From the NCBI GenBank assembly GCA_934148845.1, contig CAKPDH010000002.1:186001-250000 (forward strand): a stretch of 64,000 bases of DNA, given 5' to 3'. The position numbers and the translations under genes were made by a program. The notes under the pieces were generated by a model that saw only the letters and a program-made list of their open reading frames with translations, was not told the origin of the DNA and made no database searches. The stretch comes from an uncultured Bacilli bacterium. GTDB taxonomy: Bacteria; Bacillota_I; Bacilli_A; RF39; UBA660. The stretch's first letter is position 1; each line of letters opens with the position of its first letter. Positions 11,425 through 19,628 of the stretch are shown in pieces.

Positions 11425-12629
11425 CTGCTTAAAACTTCTATTGCCTTTTCAAGTTGTGTATCATAAGATTCTTGTAAAGTCTCAAAATACTTTTGATCTA
11501 GATCGACTTCAATGTCTGGCACTATGCCCTTTGTATCATTTATCCACTTACCTGTTGGAGTTAGCCATTTTTTTACTGTCAATTTATATTGTGTACCATC
11601 ACTTAACTTAATCATTTCCTGAACAGTACCTTTTCCATAGGTTTTTTTACCTATAAATTTTGAATTTAAATTTTCCATTAATGATGAAATTAAAACTTCA
11701 GATGCTGAAGCGCTTGCTTCATTTCCAAGCAATACAATGTCATAATCTATTTTCTTTTTTCCTTTTCCATATATTTTAGTTATTTTACCATTTTGATTAA
11801 ATTGATACATTATCTGTTTAGAATTTAAAAATGTTTCTAATATATTATTTACAGAAGTTAAATGTCCGCCTGAATTACTTCTTACATCTATAATTAATGA
11901 ATCCATTTTTTTATTTTTTAATTCATTTAGCGCAGATATAAACTGTGTATCCGTATTGCTCGCAAATATACCTATATATATATATCCGATTTTTTTATTA
12001 TTTCTTTCAATTATTTTTGAAATTACTGAATCAAGTACTACATTATCTTTCTTTAAAGTTATATTGATCTCTTTGCCATCACGTATAACAACAAAATCTA
12101 GTGAAGTATTATCTTTAGATCTTACAAATGAGCTAAAATCAGAAGTTGACATATCTGCCGAAGATTGTCCATTTACACTTTTTATTTCATCCAATACTTT
12201 TAGTCCTGCTTTAAAAGCCGGAGAATCTTTAAACACCGATACTATAGTTATATTCTTAGTTTCATCATTTTTTGTTATTTGCACACCAATTCCTCTATAA
12301 CTTCCATCAAGAGTTATATTGAAATTTTCACTTTCAGTTTCATCAAAGTAAACAGAATAAGGATCATCCAATGATTTCATTATTCCTGATATAGCACTAT
12401 CAATAAGTTCCTTTTTATTTACTTCATCATAATAATTGTCAACAATATAATTATAGTTGTTTATGAATTCTGATATATACTCATCATTACCACTTGTTTT
12501 TGTTGTTTTTATTTTGTTATGTGTCAAATTACCTATAGATATTCCTATTATAAAAGTCATTATTACTAAAATAATAACTTCAGAAGTTGTAAAACTTTCC
12601 TTAATTTTATTTTTATTATTAGTTTCCAT
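11415..12629 (-). CDS. S41-family carboxyl-terminal processing protease (CtpA/CtpB-like)
   Basis: This 404-residue protein has a membrane anchor at about residues 17-35, a PDZ domain (about 105-190, with YRGIGVQI and SPAFKAGLK) and an S41 catalytic domain. Matched to B. subtilis CtpB, the catalytic set is S308 in NEASASASE, K333 in YGKGTVQ and Q337, all at the correct spacing, so it should be active outside the membrane. CtpB cuts SpoIVFA/SpoIVFB-complex proteins to trigger late mother-cell sigma activation during sporulation. The spore genes nearby make such a role possible, but CtpA-type housekeeping is equally likely. The ribosome site (AGATGA) is weak. It is divergent from the RNHCP gene. 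Confidence 0.88.
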   Translation of the reverse strand: METNNKNKIKESFTTSEVIILVIMTFIIGISIGNLTHNKIKTTKTSGNDEYISEFINNYNYIVDNYYDEVNKKELIDSAISGIMKSLDDPYSVYFDETESENFNITLDGSYRGIGVQITKNDETKNITIVSVFKDSPAFKAGLKVLDEIKSVNGQSSADMSTSDFSSFVRSKDNTSLDFVVIRDGKEINITLKKDNVVLDSVISKIIERNNKKIGYIYIGIFASNTDTQFISALNELKNKKMDSLIIDVRSNSGGHLTSVNNILETFLNSKQIMYQFNQNGKITKIYGKGKKKIDYDIVLLGNEASASASEVLISSLMENLNSKFIGKKTYGKGTVQEMIKLSDGTQYKLTVKKWLTPTGKWINDTKGIVPDIEVDLDQKYFETLQESYDTQLEKAIEVLSSEK

Positions 12630-12735
12630 TTAATCATCTACCATTCTAAAAAGATAATAACACAATAAAAGTAAAAAGTCCATAAAATTTCTTTACAATT
12701 TTTTAATTGCATTGTATAATCACAGTGGTGATTTT

Positions 12736-13044
12736 ATGAAAAGGTTTTATACGCACGATGAGGAATTTACTTGTGAACATTGTAATAGCTTAGTTTCTAA
12801 ATTAAACTATAGTTCAAGGGATCATTGTCCTTATTGTTTGTACTCAAAACACGTCGATATAAACCCTGGAGATAGGCTAAACGAATGTAAAGGATTACTT
12901 GAACCGATTGGAATAGAAAAATTTAAAGATACATTTAAAATTATATATAAATGTAAAAAATGCGGAATATATCATAAAAACATAATTGCAAATGATGATA
13001 ATATGAATGAAATAATTAATCTTTCAGTTGCAAAGGATAAATAA
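12736..13044 (+). CDS. RNHCP-domain zinc-binding protein
   Basis: The ATG at 12736 has GGTGAT 4 nt upstream; eight codons of open frame before it are not used. The 102-residue product has a CEHC pair (residues 12-15 of the protein), the family core SSRDHCPYCLYSKHVD (RNHCP in the consensus), then CKKCGIYH near the C-terminus. Two CxxC pairs and a CPYC suggest two zinc ribbons. RNHCP proteins are small, widespread in Bacillota and of unknown function; RNA binding is suspected from the fold only. It is a single-gene unit ending in a strong hairpin. Confidence 0.85.
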   Translation: MKRFYTHDEEFTCEHCNSLVSKLNYSSRDHCPYCLYSKHVDINPGDRLNECKGLLEPIGIEKFKDTFKIIYKCKKCGIYHKNIIANDDNMNEIINLSVAKDK

Positions 13045-13078
13045 AAAGTTAAGTTTATGTGTGCTTAACTTTTTTTTA
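13044..13078. terminator. Bidirectional terminator
   Basis: AAAAGTTAAG and CTTAACTTTT form a 10-bp stem with a 10-nt loop. The plus strand ends in eight T and the minus strand in TTTTTATTT, so it serves both the RNHCP gene and the converging gene at 13065-13700. Confidence 0.85.
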
Positions 13079-13700
13079 TATTCCATATATCAGTATTAGA
13101 ATCATCACTTCTAAGTGAATCAAATAAAGGTAATTCGATATCATAATTATTTAATTCATACAACCTTTTTTTGTTTTTATTTTCTATTTTGATATTATCT
13201 AAGTTCATATCATCAATTTCACTAATTAAGTCTTCATCTATTACACTTTCTGACTCAGGCTCAAGTAAACTTAAAATCTCCTCATCACTTGAAGGCTCTT
13301 TTTCTAATTTTTTAACAGTATTTGTTTCTTCTTTTATCATATTATCATTTAAATTAGTTTTCGATTTAATTTGATTATCAGTAACATTAATACTATCTAT
13401 ATTTGTACTACTAGAACCTACTGAATCATTTTTTTCTTGTGATGTTTCAGTCATTAATTTATCAAGCATCTCTGGTGTTATGTCATCAATAGTTACCTTT
13501 TTATTGGTTTTAACGCCTAAGAAATCAGCTAGCTTTTTATCATCCAAATTTATTTTTTCTTTTTCTTGATCATTTGACTTACTATTTCCTTGTCCAAAAT
13601 TTGTTTTTTCAGCATAATATCCAATTATAGAAAACATAATTGCAATAGCTATTGATAAAAATATTCTATAATTTGATATAACAAAGTCTAAAACAGACAT
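13065..13700 (-). CDS. Membrane-anchored acidic protein, function unknown
   Basis: The start has a strong AAGGAGG site. The 211-residue product has one N-terminal membrane segment (about residues 9-28). A short folded stretch around residues 50-85 (KLADFLGVKTNKKVTIDDITPEMLDKLM) is followed by a low-complexity, acidic Ser/Asn/Glu-rich region to the end. No family is recognised. It follows trmL by about 30 nt on the same strand, so it likely closes the operon that begins with the AAA ATPase. Confidence 0.7.
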   Translation of the reverse strand: MSVLDFVISNYRIFLSIAIAIMFSIIGYYAEKTNFGQGNSKSNDQEKEKINLDDKKLADFLGVKTNKKVTIDDITPEMLDKLMTETSQEKNDSVGSSSTNIDSINVTDNQIKSKTNLNDNMIKEETNTVKKLEKEPSSDEEILSLLEPESESVIDEDLISEIDDMNLDNIKIENKNKKRLYELNNYDIELPLFDSLRSDDSNTDIWNIKKS

Positions 13701-13729
13701 ATTCCCCTCCTTAATTCTATAAAAATATT

Positions 13730-14242
13730 TTATTCTTTATATAAATAGTCTTCTCCTTTTATTGTTTCAACTTTTGATAGATTTGGATAATCTTGCTGCC
13801 TTAATGCTTCAAATAAAACTATTGCAACGCAGTTTGATAAATTAAGCGCCCTTATATTGGCATTTGTTGGTATACGAAGGCATTTATCAAGATTATCCTT
13901 TAGTATTTCTTTTGGAATACCTGTACTTTCCTTACCAAATACAAAATATATATTATCACATTTATTTGTATAATCAAAAGAAGTATGTGGAACTTTTCCA
14001 TATCTTGTTAAATAATAAAATTTACCATTTTTATTTTTACTTAAGAAATCATCGTAATCTTCATATACTTGATAATCACAATTATCTATATAATTCACTC
14101 CAGATCTTTTCAAATATTTATCATTCAAAGAAAACCCAAGTGGTTTTATTAAATGTAACTTAGCGTAAGTGCCAGCACAAGTTCTCATAATATTACCAGT
14201 ATTTTGTGGTATTTCTGGTTCAAATAATACTATATTAATCAT
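13730..14242 (-). CDS. trmL: tRNA (cytidine/uridine-34 2'-O)-methyltransferase TrmL
   Basis: The 170-residue protein is a SPOUT methyltransferase: N-terminal INIVLFEPEIPQNTGNIMRTC, then the knot motifs FGKESTGIP (about 101-109) and RIPTNANIRALNLSNCVAIVLFEALRQ (about 123-149). TrmL (also CspR/YibK) methylates the ribose of the wobble base in tRNA-Leu species. Length is normal (about 155-170). It overlaps the upstream gene by 4 nt (ATGA), so the two are coupled. Confidence 0.93.
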   Translation of the reverse strand: MINIVLFEPEIPQNTGNIMRTCAGTYAKLHLIKPLGFSLNDKYLKRSGVNYIDNCDYQVYEDYDDFLSKNKNGKFYYLTRYGKVPHTSFDYTNKCDNIYFVFGKESTGIPKEILKDNLDKCLRIPTNANIRALNLSNCVAIVLFEALRQQDYPNLSKVETIKGEDYLYKE

Positions 14243-14700
14243 TTAAATACCTCATAATCTATAAAATCATCCATTTTTTCATTCTTTGATATAATTTTAT
14301 ATGTTTGTATTTTCTTATCAATCATAACAAGTATAAGTGAGTTATCACTAATGTCTTTATTAAAATTATATTTTCTTAATATTTTATTGATTGCACTTAT
14401 ATCATTACTACCGTATAAAACATATACAATATCATCTGATAAATTATTTTTTTCTACTTTTCTTTTTAAATCTGATTCAAATAAACTTAAATTTTGATCT
14501 TTATATTTAATATAAAGTATTGTATCTGGATGTTCTAAAATATATTGATCTATATCTTCTACTGTTATTTGATCCAAATAACTAGCCATTAAATTTTTAT
14601 TCTTAATTTCATTATAAAAATACACAAATAAAAATGTTATAGCTATTGTTACAGCAATAAGTAAAACTAATTTTATGTAGTTTGATTTATTTATTTTCAT
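14239..14700 (-). CDS. Membrane-anchored protein with a degenerate thioredoxin-like fold
   Basis: The 153-residue product has one N-terminal membrane helix (about 10-29) and then an alternating strand/helix segment. It includes TILYIKYKDQNLSLFE, an IVYVLYGSNDISAINKIL stretch and a final LILVMIDKKIQTYKII strand pair. That order resembles the end of a thioredoxin fold (a strand, a turn and K-I-x-x-Y/F), but no CxxC is present. The same pattern recurs in other membrane proteins of this window (19626-20162 and 57613-58734). The fold call is inference. It is coupled to trmL by a 4-nt overlap and follows the AAA gene by 9 nt. Confidence 0.6.
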   Translation of the reverse strand: MKINKSNYIKLVLLIAVTIAITFLFVYFYNEIKNKNLMASYLDQITVEDIDQYILEHPDTILYIKYKDQNLSLFESDLKRKVEKNNLSDDIVYVLYGSNDISAINKILRKYNFNKDISDNSLILVMIDKKIQTYKIISKNEKMDDFIDYEVFK

Positions 14701-14709
14701 ATTATTCCC

Positions 14710-15657
14710 CTATTCTGAGTTATTTATTTCATTTATAGATACTATAGGCAAAGTAATACCATCAAGCGATGTAACATCTTTAAATTTTTCCCTAAACAAA
14801 TCTAATTCTCTTATAATTGAGTCAGGATATATTCTTTTACTTTCCTTAATTGCATTATATACATCTAAGACCGTTACAAACTGTCTATTTTGAAATAAAG
14901 CCTCTGAAAATGCTGCAGTTAAAACTGAAAATGCTATATCTGGATACATTGCAGATAATCCATAAACCCTTTTATATTCACTTGTTGCACTTACGATAGA
15001 TTCTAGAAGCATCTTAGTAACATATTCATTATATTTAAACTTTATGCCTGTCTTGCCTTCTATCTTAGGTAAGCTTTTATATAATATTTCAACTGTAGTT
15101 TTTTGATCTGGTTCAAGTATATCAATTCGTTCAAATCTTCTTAAAAAAGCTCTATCTCTTATTACATATGCATTATACTCTGCATCAGTAGTAGCGCCAA
15201 TTAACTTAACAGCACCTCTATCTATTGCAGGCTTTAGTATATTAGCGAGATCCATAGAATTTGAACCATTTCCAATTAACGTATGAATTTCATCTATAAA
15301 AACAATGACCTTATCTATTTTCATAAGCTCTTCTACTAAAAGTGTGACAATTAATTGTTCTCTTCCATTATAATTAATTTTTCCTACTAATGAAGAAGAA
15401 TTAAGTTTTATAACTTTATATCCTTGAAGTGCGACCGGCACAGCGTTATTTAAAATTCTATAAGCCAGTCCTTCTACTATTGAAGTTTTACCAACACCAG
15501 CAGGTCCTACAAGTAAAGCTGATTTTTCAGGCGTAAGTAAAACCATCATAAGTTTCTTAAGCTCATTATCTCTTGCAATTGAAGGATCAGACAAATATTT
15601 TTTAATTGTTAAATCTTCACCATAGTTTTTTAATACACTAAATAAATTCTCTTGCAC
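14710..15657 (-). CDS. Single-module AAA+ ATPase related to the ClpC/ClpB first AAA domain
   Basis: I chose the GTG at 15655-15657, because GGTGAT lies 3 nt before it as in most genes here; the in-frame ATG at 15669 has no such site. The 315-residue protein has Walker A GPAGVGKT (51-58), a pore-loop-like KINYNGREQ, Walker B VIVFIDE (117-123), a sensor-1 Thr and an arginine-finger region RDRAFLRRFE. This is the D1 domain of Clp/Hsp100 unfoldases. The Clp N-domain, the D2 AAA domain and the ClpP-binding loop are all missing, so it is not a normal ClpC. Its role and partner are unknown. A TATAAT lies just upstream (about 15684-15689). It heads a four-gene run ending at 13065. Confidence 0.85.
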   Translation of the reverse strand: MQENLFSVLKNYGEDLTIKKYLSDPSIARDNELKKLMMVLLTPEKSALLVGPAGVGKTSIVEGLAYRILNNAVPVALQGYKVIKLNSSSLVGKINYNGREQLIVTLLVEELMKIDKVIVFIDEIHTLIGNGSNSMDLANILKPAIDRGAVKLIGATTDAEYNAYVIRDRAFLRRFERIDILEPDQKTTVEILYKSLPKIEGKTGIKFKYNEYVTKMLLESIVSATSEYKRVYGLSAMYPDIAFSVLTAAFSEALFQNRQFVTVLDVYNAIKESKRIYPDSIIRELDLFREKFKDVTSLDGITLPIVSINEINNSE

Positions 15658-15715
15658 ATCATCACCCATTTTCTTAATTAATTATACCCTAAAAGCAATA
15701 AAAAAAAAAGAGATT

Positions 15716-16177
15716 TTAATTATTTTTTCCCTTTTTGTGGACAATTAATTGATCTGGCATCACAAATATTCTTTCATTTTCGGAGTTTAAAGTATTAGCG
15801 TCCATTCTAAAATTTTTTATAATCGCATCTAATGTATCGCCGTCTTTAGTTACATAAACTACATAATTAGAATTAGGTATCATCAAATCTTGACCTGGAT
15901 ATATGTATTCATCCTTATTTAATCCATTTATTAAAAGTAAAGTATCTGGACTTATATCAAACATTTTTGATATTGAATAAATTGAATCTCCTTTTTTAAC
16001 TTTGTATGATGAAAATACTTGGTTTTCTTCTTTAGGTACAACTATTAAGCTACCTACAATTAAATCTGCATCACTATTAAAGCCGTTAATAGTTTTAATA
16101 TCATTTGGACTAGACCCAACTTTATTTGCAATCTTATCTAATGTATCACCATACTCAACTTGATATATTCTATACAC
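15716..16177 (-). CDS. Triple LysM-domain protein (spore-envelope type)
   Basis: Translation starts at GTG (16175-16177) behind GAGGTGAT. The 153 residues are essentially three LysM repeats, about 3-47 (YQVEYGDTLDKIANK), 54-98 (YKVKKGDSIYSISKMF) and 107-149 (YVTKDGDTLDAII). LysM modules bind GlcNAc-containing glycans such as peptidoglycan. There is no signal peptide or transmembrane segment, so the protein is predicted to stay in the cytoplasm of the producing cell. This fits LysM proteins such as SafA or YaaH that the mother cell deposits on the forespore. A role in coat or cortex assembly is inferred from this and from the nearby CotY-like gene. Confidence 0.8.
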   Translation of the reverse strand: MYRIYQVEYGDTLDKIANKVGSSPNDIKTINGFNSDADLIVGSLIVVPKEENQVFSSYKVKKGDSIYSISKMFDISPDTLLLINGLNKDEYIYPGQDLMIPNSNYVVYVTKDGDTLDAIIKNFRMDANTLNSENERIFVMPDQLIVHKKGKNN

Positions 16178-16263
16178 CTTATCACCTCATTATAGTATAT
16201 GTTACCTAAAAAAATAGGTTCTAATTATTAAATATATTAATATAATTAATTAGAGGTGATTTA

Positions 16264-16575
16264 ATGAAAGATTTACCAAAAGTATTTCATAACAATATAG
16301 ATAAGAAATTCACAAATAATAAAAGCGTATTTTATAGTTCAAAGCAAGATAGTAGTAAATTAGATGATAATGATAGCAGAACAGTACTACAAAAGATTAA
16401 TGAAATTTTCTCATCACCTAATTATATATATAAAGCAAATGTTGAAATCACTTTAAAAGATAAAGTTTTAAACAAAAGAATAATTGGTAGAAATAAAGAT
16501 TATATAATTACTATGGATAATATGCTAATTAAAATAAGCGATATTGTTAATATTAAATCAAAAAAGCAAGGCTAA
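16264..16575 (+). CDS. Conserved-looking small protein, function unknown
   Basis: AGAGGTGAT lies just before the ATG. The 103-residue basic protein has a loosely structured N-terminal half (Ser/Asn/Asp-rich). Its C-terminal half resembles a short beta-barrel: YIYKANVEITLKDKVLNKRIIGRNKDYIITMDNMLIKISDIVNI. Alternating strands ending in 'ISDIV' are reminiscent of small Sm/YlxM-like or coat-associated barrels, but no family can be assigned. It lies between two likely spore-envelope genes, divergent from the LysM gene and converging on the CotY-like gene, whose terminator overlaps its end. Confidence 0.6.
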   Translation: MKDLPKVFHNNIDKKFTNNKSVFYSSKQDSSKLDDNDSRTVLQKINEIFSSPNYIYKANVEITLKDKVLNKRIIGRNKDYIITMDNMLIKISDIVNIKSKKQG

Positions 16576-16588
16576 CTACCTTGCTTTA
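16562..16588 (-). terminator. Terminator of the CotY-like gene
   Basis: An 8-bp stem, AAGCAAGG with CCTTGCTT and a 7-nt loop, is followed on the minus strand by TTTTTT. It overlaps the last codons of the converging plus-strand gene at 16264-16575. Confidence 0.85.
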
Positions 16589-16604
16589 GTTGTATAAAAC
16601 TAGA

Positions 16605-17048
16605 CTACAAACATTCAACATAAGTATCTGGTAAACATCTCAAGCAGCAGCAACAATTTAAATTCATAGTAAAGAATGAGTTTGTTGCAACATATGGATA
16701 AAGACTTGTTGAATCAGGATTTTCTGCTAAAACCCTAAATGTTGCACAGCATCCATCTATTTTTTCTACTCTAAATACGTTTGAACAAGTTACACCAGAT
16801 GTTCCACATACAACGTTTTCACGTGTTGTTGGCATACTCCAAGGAGTACCATTACCACAGCAAGTATATAAAACTACTGGTCTTGTATTACATCCTAATG
16901 TTGTAGTTCCGCAACCAAGAAATCCTCTATCGCATGTTTCAAGACAAGTATCTCCACAACAATTTGCATTTTGTTGAAGTACATTTATTACAGTAAGGAT
17001 TTCAGCTATGCAGCGGCAACTTTCATTATCTGTATTATTATTACACAT
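16605..17048 (-). CDS. Cysteine-rich spore coat protein, CotY/CotZ/ExsY type
   Basis: The 147-residue protein is rich in cysteine (over 20 Cys), with clusters such as CRCIAEILTVINVLQQNA near the N-terminus, CCGDTCLETCDRGFLGC, and the closing NSFFTMNLNCCCCLRC with the late YVECL. In B. subtilis and B. cereus the CotY/CotZ/ExsY proteins self-assemble through disulfides into the outermost crust or exosporium layer, and the segments C-x-C-(I)AEIL and 'F-x-v-d-l-x-C-F-C-A-I-x-C-L' are characteristic. The length matches. It is a lone gene with GGGTGG upstream and its own terminator. I infer late mother-cell expression. Confidence 0.85.
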   Translation of the reverse strand: MCNNNTDNESCRCIAEILTVINVLQQNANCCGDTCLETCDRGFLGCGTTTLGCNTRPVVLYTCCGNGTPWSMPTTRENVVCGTSGVTCSNVFRVEKIDGCCATFRVLAENPDSTSLYPYVATNSFFTMNLNCCCCLRCLPDTYVECL

Positions 17049-17191
17049 ATATAATCCACCCTTTCATTATTTCTATAATAATGTATTCTATTTATATTAA
17101 AGTGTGTAAATATATGCCTAAATTTAATTATTTAGAATTAATTATTGATTATTATTTATTTTTCTTTTATAATTGTCATAGGAGTATAAAT

Positions 17192-18076
17192 ATGAAAAAT
17201 GATCGTATATTGAAAAAGGATGATTATATAATCTCAAAAGATGGTAAAAAAAAGGTTACAGTAAGATCTCTTCAACTAGAGGTTTTATCAATCATGGATG
17301 AGGTACACCGTGTGTGTGAAAAAAATAACATTAAATATTGCTTAATTGCTGGAAGCGCACTTGGTATAGTTAATTATAAAGGATTTATTCCATGGGATGA
17401 TGATATGGATATTTGTATACTAAAAAAAGACTGGAATAGATTTATTGAGGCATTAGATAGGGACCTAGATAAAAATTTTTATTATCAATGTTTTGAAAAA
17501 GATAAAAAGTATAACACAATAATGGGTCCAACTATGAAAATAAGGAAAAAAAATACTTACATAAAGGAAGTTAATTTTTTACTTAAAAACAGATGTAAAT
17601 CTGGAGACGGAATATTTCTTGATGTAATCATATATGATAATATATCCGAAAATAAATTTATTGATGAAGTTAACAGAACAGTTATAAAACTTGTTATGCC
17701 TTTTATTGTATTACTTGATAATTTACACATTAATCCAGTACATCTAAAAAAATTTGTAGTATGGTTTTCAAATAGATATGCAAGAAAAAATGAAAGTAGT
17801 AAACTTATGAGTCAACCTATTTCTGTTCCTTGGGAAAAGTTTTTACATGAGCCTGTGTTTTTAAAAAGTGATATTCTTCCTTTTAAAAAATATGAATTTG
17901 AAGGAAGACAATTTTATTCATATAATAATATAGAAAAAATATTAAAACAGTGGTATGGTGACAACTGTCTTAAAAAATGGAATGGAAAAGAATGGATTGA
18001 AACTCTTCCAAAGGAAAAAAGAAAACCTAAGCATACCGTTGATTTAAATCTCAATGGAAGTGGTCCTAATGAATAA
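17192..18076 (+). CDS. LicD-family phosphotransferase/nucleotidyltransferase-fold protein
   Basis: The ATG at 17192 follows TAGGAG; in-frame ATGs further upstream lack a ribosome site. The 294-residue protein has the LicD core: AGSALGIVNYKGFIPWDDDMDICI near residues 50-72, with the metal-binding DDDMD, followed by DIFLDVIIYD-type strands. LicD enzymes transfer phosphocholine or other phosphoryl groups to teichoic acids, capsules or glycans. There is no membrane segment, so it acts in the cytoplasm or at the membrane face. Its stop overlaps the start of a 51-residue membrane protein, suggesting they work together. Confidence 0.87.
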   Translation: MKNDRILKKDDYIISKDGKKKVTVRSLQLEVLSIMDEVHRVCEKNNIKYCLIAGSALGIVNYKGFIPWDDDMDICILKKDWNRFIEALDRDLDKNFYYQCFEKDKKYNTIMGPTMKIRKKNTYIKEVNFLLKNRCKSGDGIFLDVIIYDNISENKFIDEVNRTVIKLVMPFIVLLDNLHINPVHLKKFVVWFSNRYARKNESSKLMSQPISVPWEKFLHEPVFLKSDILPFKKYEFEGRQFYSYNNIEKILKQWYGDNCLKKWNGKEWIETLPKEKRKPKHTVDLNLNGSGPNE

Positions 18077-18224
18077 AAAAGAATTAATCAAATATCTAGT
18101 AATTATGTGTATACTTTTTTTACTTTTAGCTTTGACACTATTTAATCAAACAAGTTTTTGGTTCATTGGAATGTCTATAGTTATAATTGGATTAATAAGT
18201 TTATTTTATATCAATCAAAATTAG
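18069..18224 (+). CDS. 51-residue two-helix membrane protein coupled to the LicD gene
   Basis: The ATG at 18069 overlaps the LicD stop by 8 nt and is preceded by GGAAGTGG. The product MNKKELIKYLVIMC... has two membrane segments (about 8-25 and 31-47) separated by a short NQTSFW turn. Small, but supported by coupling, membrane topology and a terminator right after its stop. The function is unknown; anchoring or regulating the LicD enzyme is a guess. Confidence 0.65.
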   Translation: MNKKELIKYLVIMCILFLLLALTLFNQTSFWFIGMSIVIIGLISLFYINQN

Positions 18225-18239
18225 CTTGATTGATTTTTT
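18210..18239 (+). terminator. Terminator after the LicD unit
   Basis: ATCAATCAA and TTGATTGAT form a 9-bp stem with a 7-nt loop and eight T. It overlaps the converging 3' end of the DUF368 gene. Confidence 0.8.
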
Positions 18240-19023
18240 TTGATATAATATATCCTACAATTAATAAAATAAATGAAATTATTAATTCTATTAAATTATA
18301 ATTGCTTTTAAAGCATTTTATAGCCATTATTAAAATTGCTGATATACCAAAGCCATATATTGCATTATAAGTACTATTTGAATGATTTTTAAATAGATAA
18401 CTTATAATTTTAGTAGTTACAAAGGTTCCAATAATAATTCCTATGCCAAATGGTAATAAAATCACAAGATTATCACTTAACATGTCAAGTATTAACAAAC
18501 TTGAAAAAGCACTCATAAGAGTATTATAAACTCCTAAAGCCATAAGAGTTGCAGTTCCACTTATACCTGGCACTACCATAGTAATCGCATCTACTATACC
18601 AATAAATATGAAAAAGATAAAATTTAATAATTTATTTTCAATATTAATGTTATTATTTCCATTTAGTAATCCTAATACTACTACAAGTATAATTATAAAA
18701 ATTATCATATAATTATTTTTTTTTGTTATTTCTTTTTTTATATCAGAAAAACTTCCAAGTATCAAACCCATAAATAAAAACATAGTAATAATATAATAAC
18801 TATCTAAACATTTTAAAATAATATTACTAAAAAGAATTATTGATATTGCAATACCAAATCCTATTTTAGCCAAAAATTTAATATTCTTTTTAAAATCCTT
18901 AAATAAATTATTTACACTATTAACTAACTGTTCATATATTCCCATACTAATAGCTAACATAGACCCGCTTACACCAGGTATTATTTTACCTATACCTATT
19001 ATTATTCCTTTTATAAATAACAT
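18211..19023 (-). CDS. DUF368 membrane protein, probable polyprenyl-phosphate transporter
   Basis: The 270-residue integral membrane protein has about eight or nine helices and two pseudo-symmetric family motifs, IIPGVSGSMLAISMGIY (residues 14-30) and VVPGISGTATLMALGVY (about 150-166). Proteins of this DUF368 family (PopT) return undecaprenyl phosphate from the outer to the inner leaflet of the membrane, recycling the lipid carrier of wall synthesis. GGTGAT lies upstream of the ATG, and the stop is TGA. The next gene upstream is the UPF0316 protein, about 20 nt away on the same strand. Confidence 0.87.
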   Translation of the reverse strand: MLFIKGIIIGIGKIIPGVSGSMLAISMGIYEQLVNSVNNLFKDFKKNIKFLAKIGFGIAISIILFSNIILKCLDSYYIITMFLFMGLILGSFSDIKKEITKKNNYMIIFIIILVVVLGLLNGNNNINIENKLLNFIFFIFIGIVDAITMVVPGISGTATLMALGVYNTLMSAFSSLLILDMLSDNLVILLPFGIGIIIGTFVTTKIISYLFKNHSNSTYNAIYGFGISAILIMAIKCFKSNYNLIELIISFILLIVGYIISKKINQANFD

Positions 19024-19044
19024 AGTATCACCAATATATTATAT

Positions 19045-19563
19045 TTATTTTCCTAACTTAAAATAACCATTTTCTACATACTTAGTTTCATTTACAACTA
19101 TAAATGCTTGTGGATCCAGTTGTTTTATTAATTTTCTTAAATTTTCTAATGTATTTCCTCTTATTTGTATATATAACATATATTTATCATTTTTATTACT
19201 ATTGACAGAAATAACGGTTAAACCATATCCTTCTTTTTTTATTTTTTCAATAATTGAATCATCTTTTTTTGAAAGAATTACTTGAACTTCTAAATTAGAC
19301 CTTATAAATCTTTTTGATATTTTACCACCTAAATAAGTACCAACGGAAAAGCCTAAAGCATATGAAATTATAATCCATATACTATTATTAGTAGTATTCA
19401 AAGCTTCTTTTACTACTAAAAACCATACAGTTATTTCTACTACACCTATCAATGAAGCAATCAAGTCTTTTCCTTTTACAGTATATATTGTTCTTACTGT
19501 TCCTAAAGAAACATCAATAAGCCTTGCAAAAAAAATTTTACTACATAATAAAAATAATACCAT
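19045..19563 (-). CDS. UPF0316/DUF2179 membrane protein
   Basis: The 172-residue protein has three membrane helices in its first 85 residues, with the family motif LIDVSLGTVRTIYTVKG (about 15-31) and a conserved YALGFSVGTYLGGKIS. It then has a soluble C-terminal DUF2179-type ferredoxin-like module (EVQVILSKKDDSIIEKIKKEGYGLTVI). The function of UPF0316 proteins such as YebE is not established; related YitT-type proteins combine the same C-terminal domain with membrane helices. It is probably cotranscribed with the DUF368 gene downstream. Confidence 0.85.
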   Translation of the reverse strand: MVLFLLCSKIFFARLIDVSLGTVRTIYTVKGKDLIASLIGVVEITVWFLVVKEALNTTNNSIWIIISYALGFSVGTYLGGKISKRFIRSNLEVQVILSKKDDSIIEKIKKEGYGLTVISVNSNKNDKYMLYIQIRGNTLENLRKLIKQLDPQAFIVVNETKYVENGYFKLGK

Positions 19564-19607
19564 AATATCACCATTATTATTATTAATTTATAATTAATTT
19601 ATATACA

Positions 19608-19628
19608 AAAAAAGGCTTAAGCCTTTTA
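19608..19628 (-). terminator. Terminator after the 19626-20162 gene
   Basis: AAAAGGCTTAAGCCTTTT is a perfect palindrome followed by seven T on the minus strand. Confidence 0.8.

Noticed and set aside
17049..17110. Mother-cell sigma factor promoter before the CotY-like gene
   Set aside because: CATTATTATA-like sequence is only a partial match in very AT-rich DNA and cannot be separated from chance.
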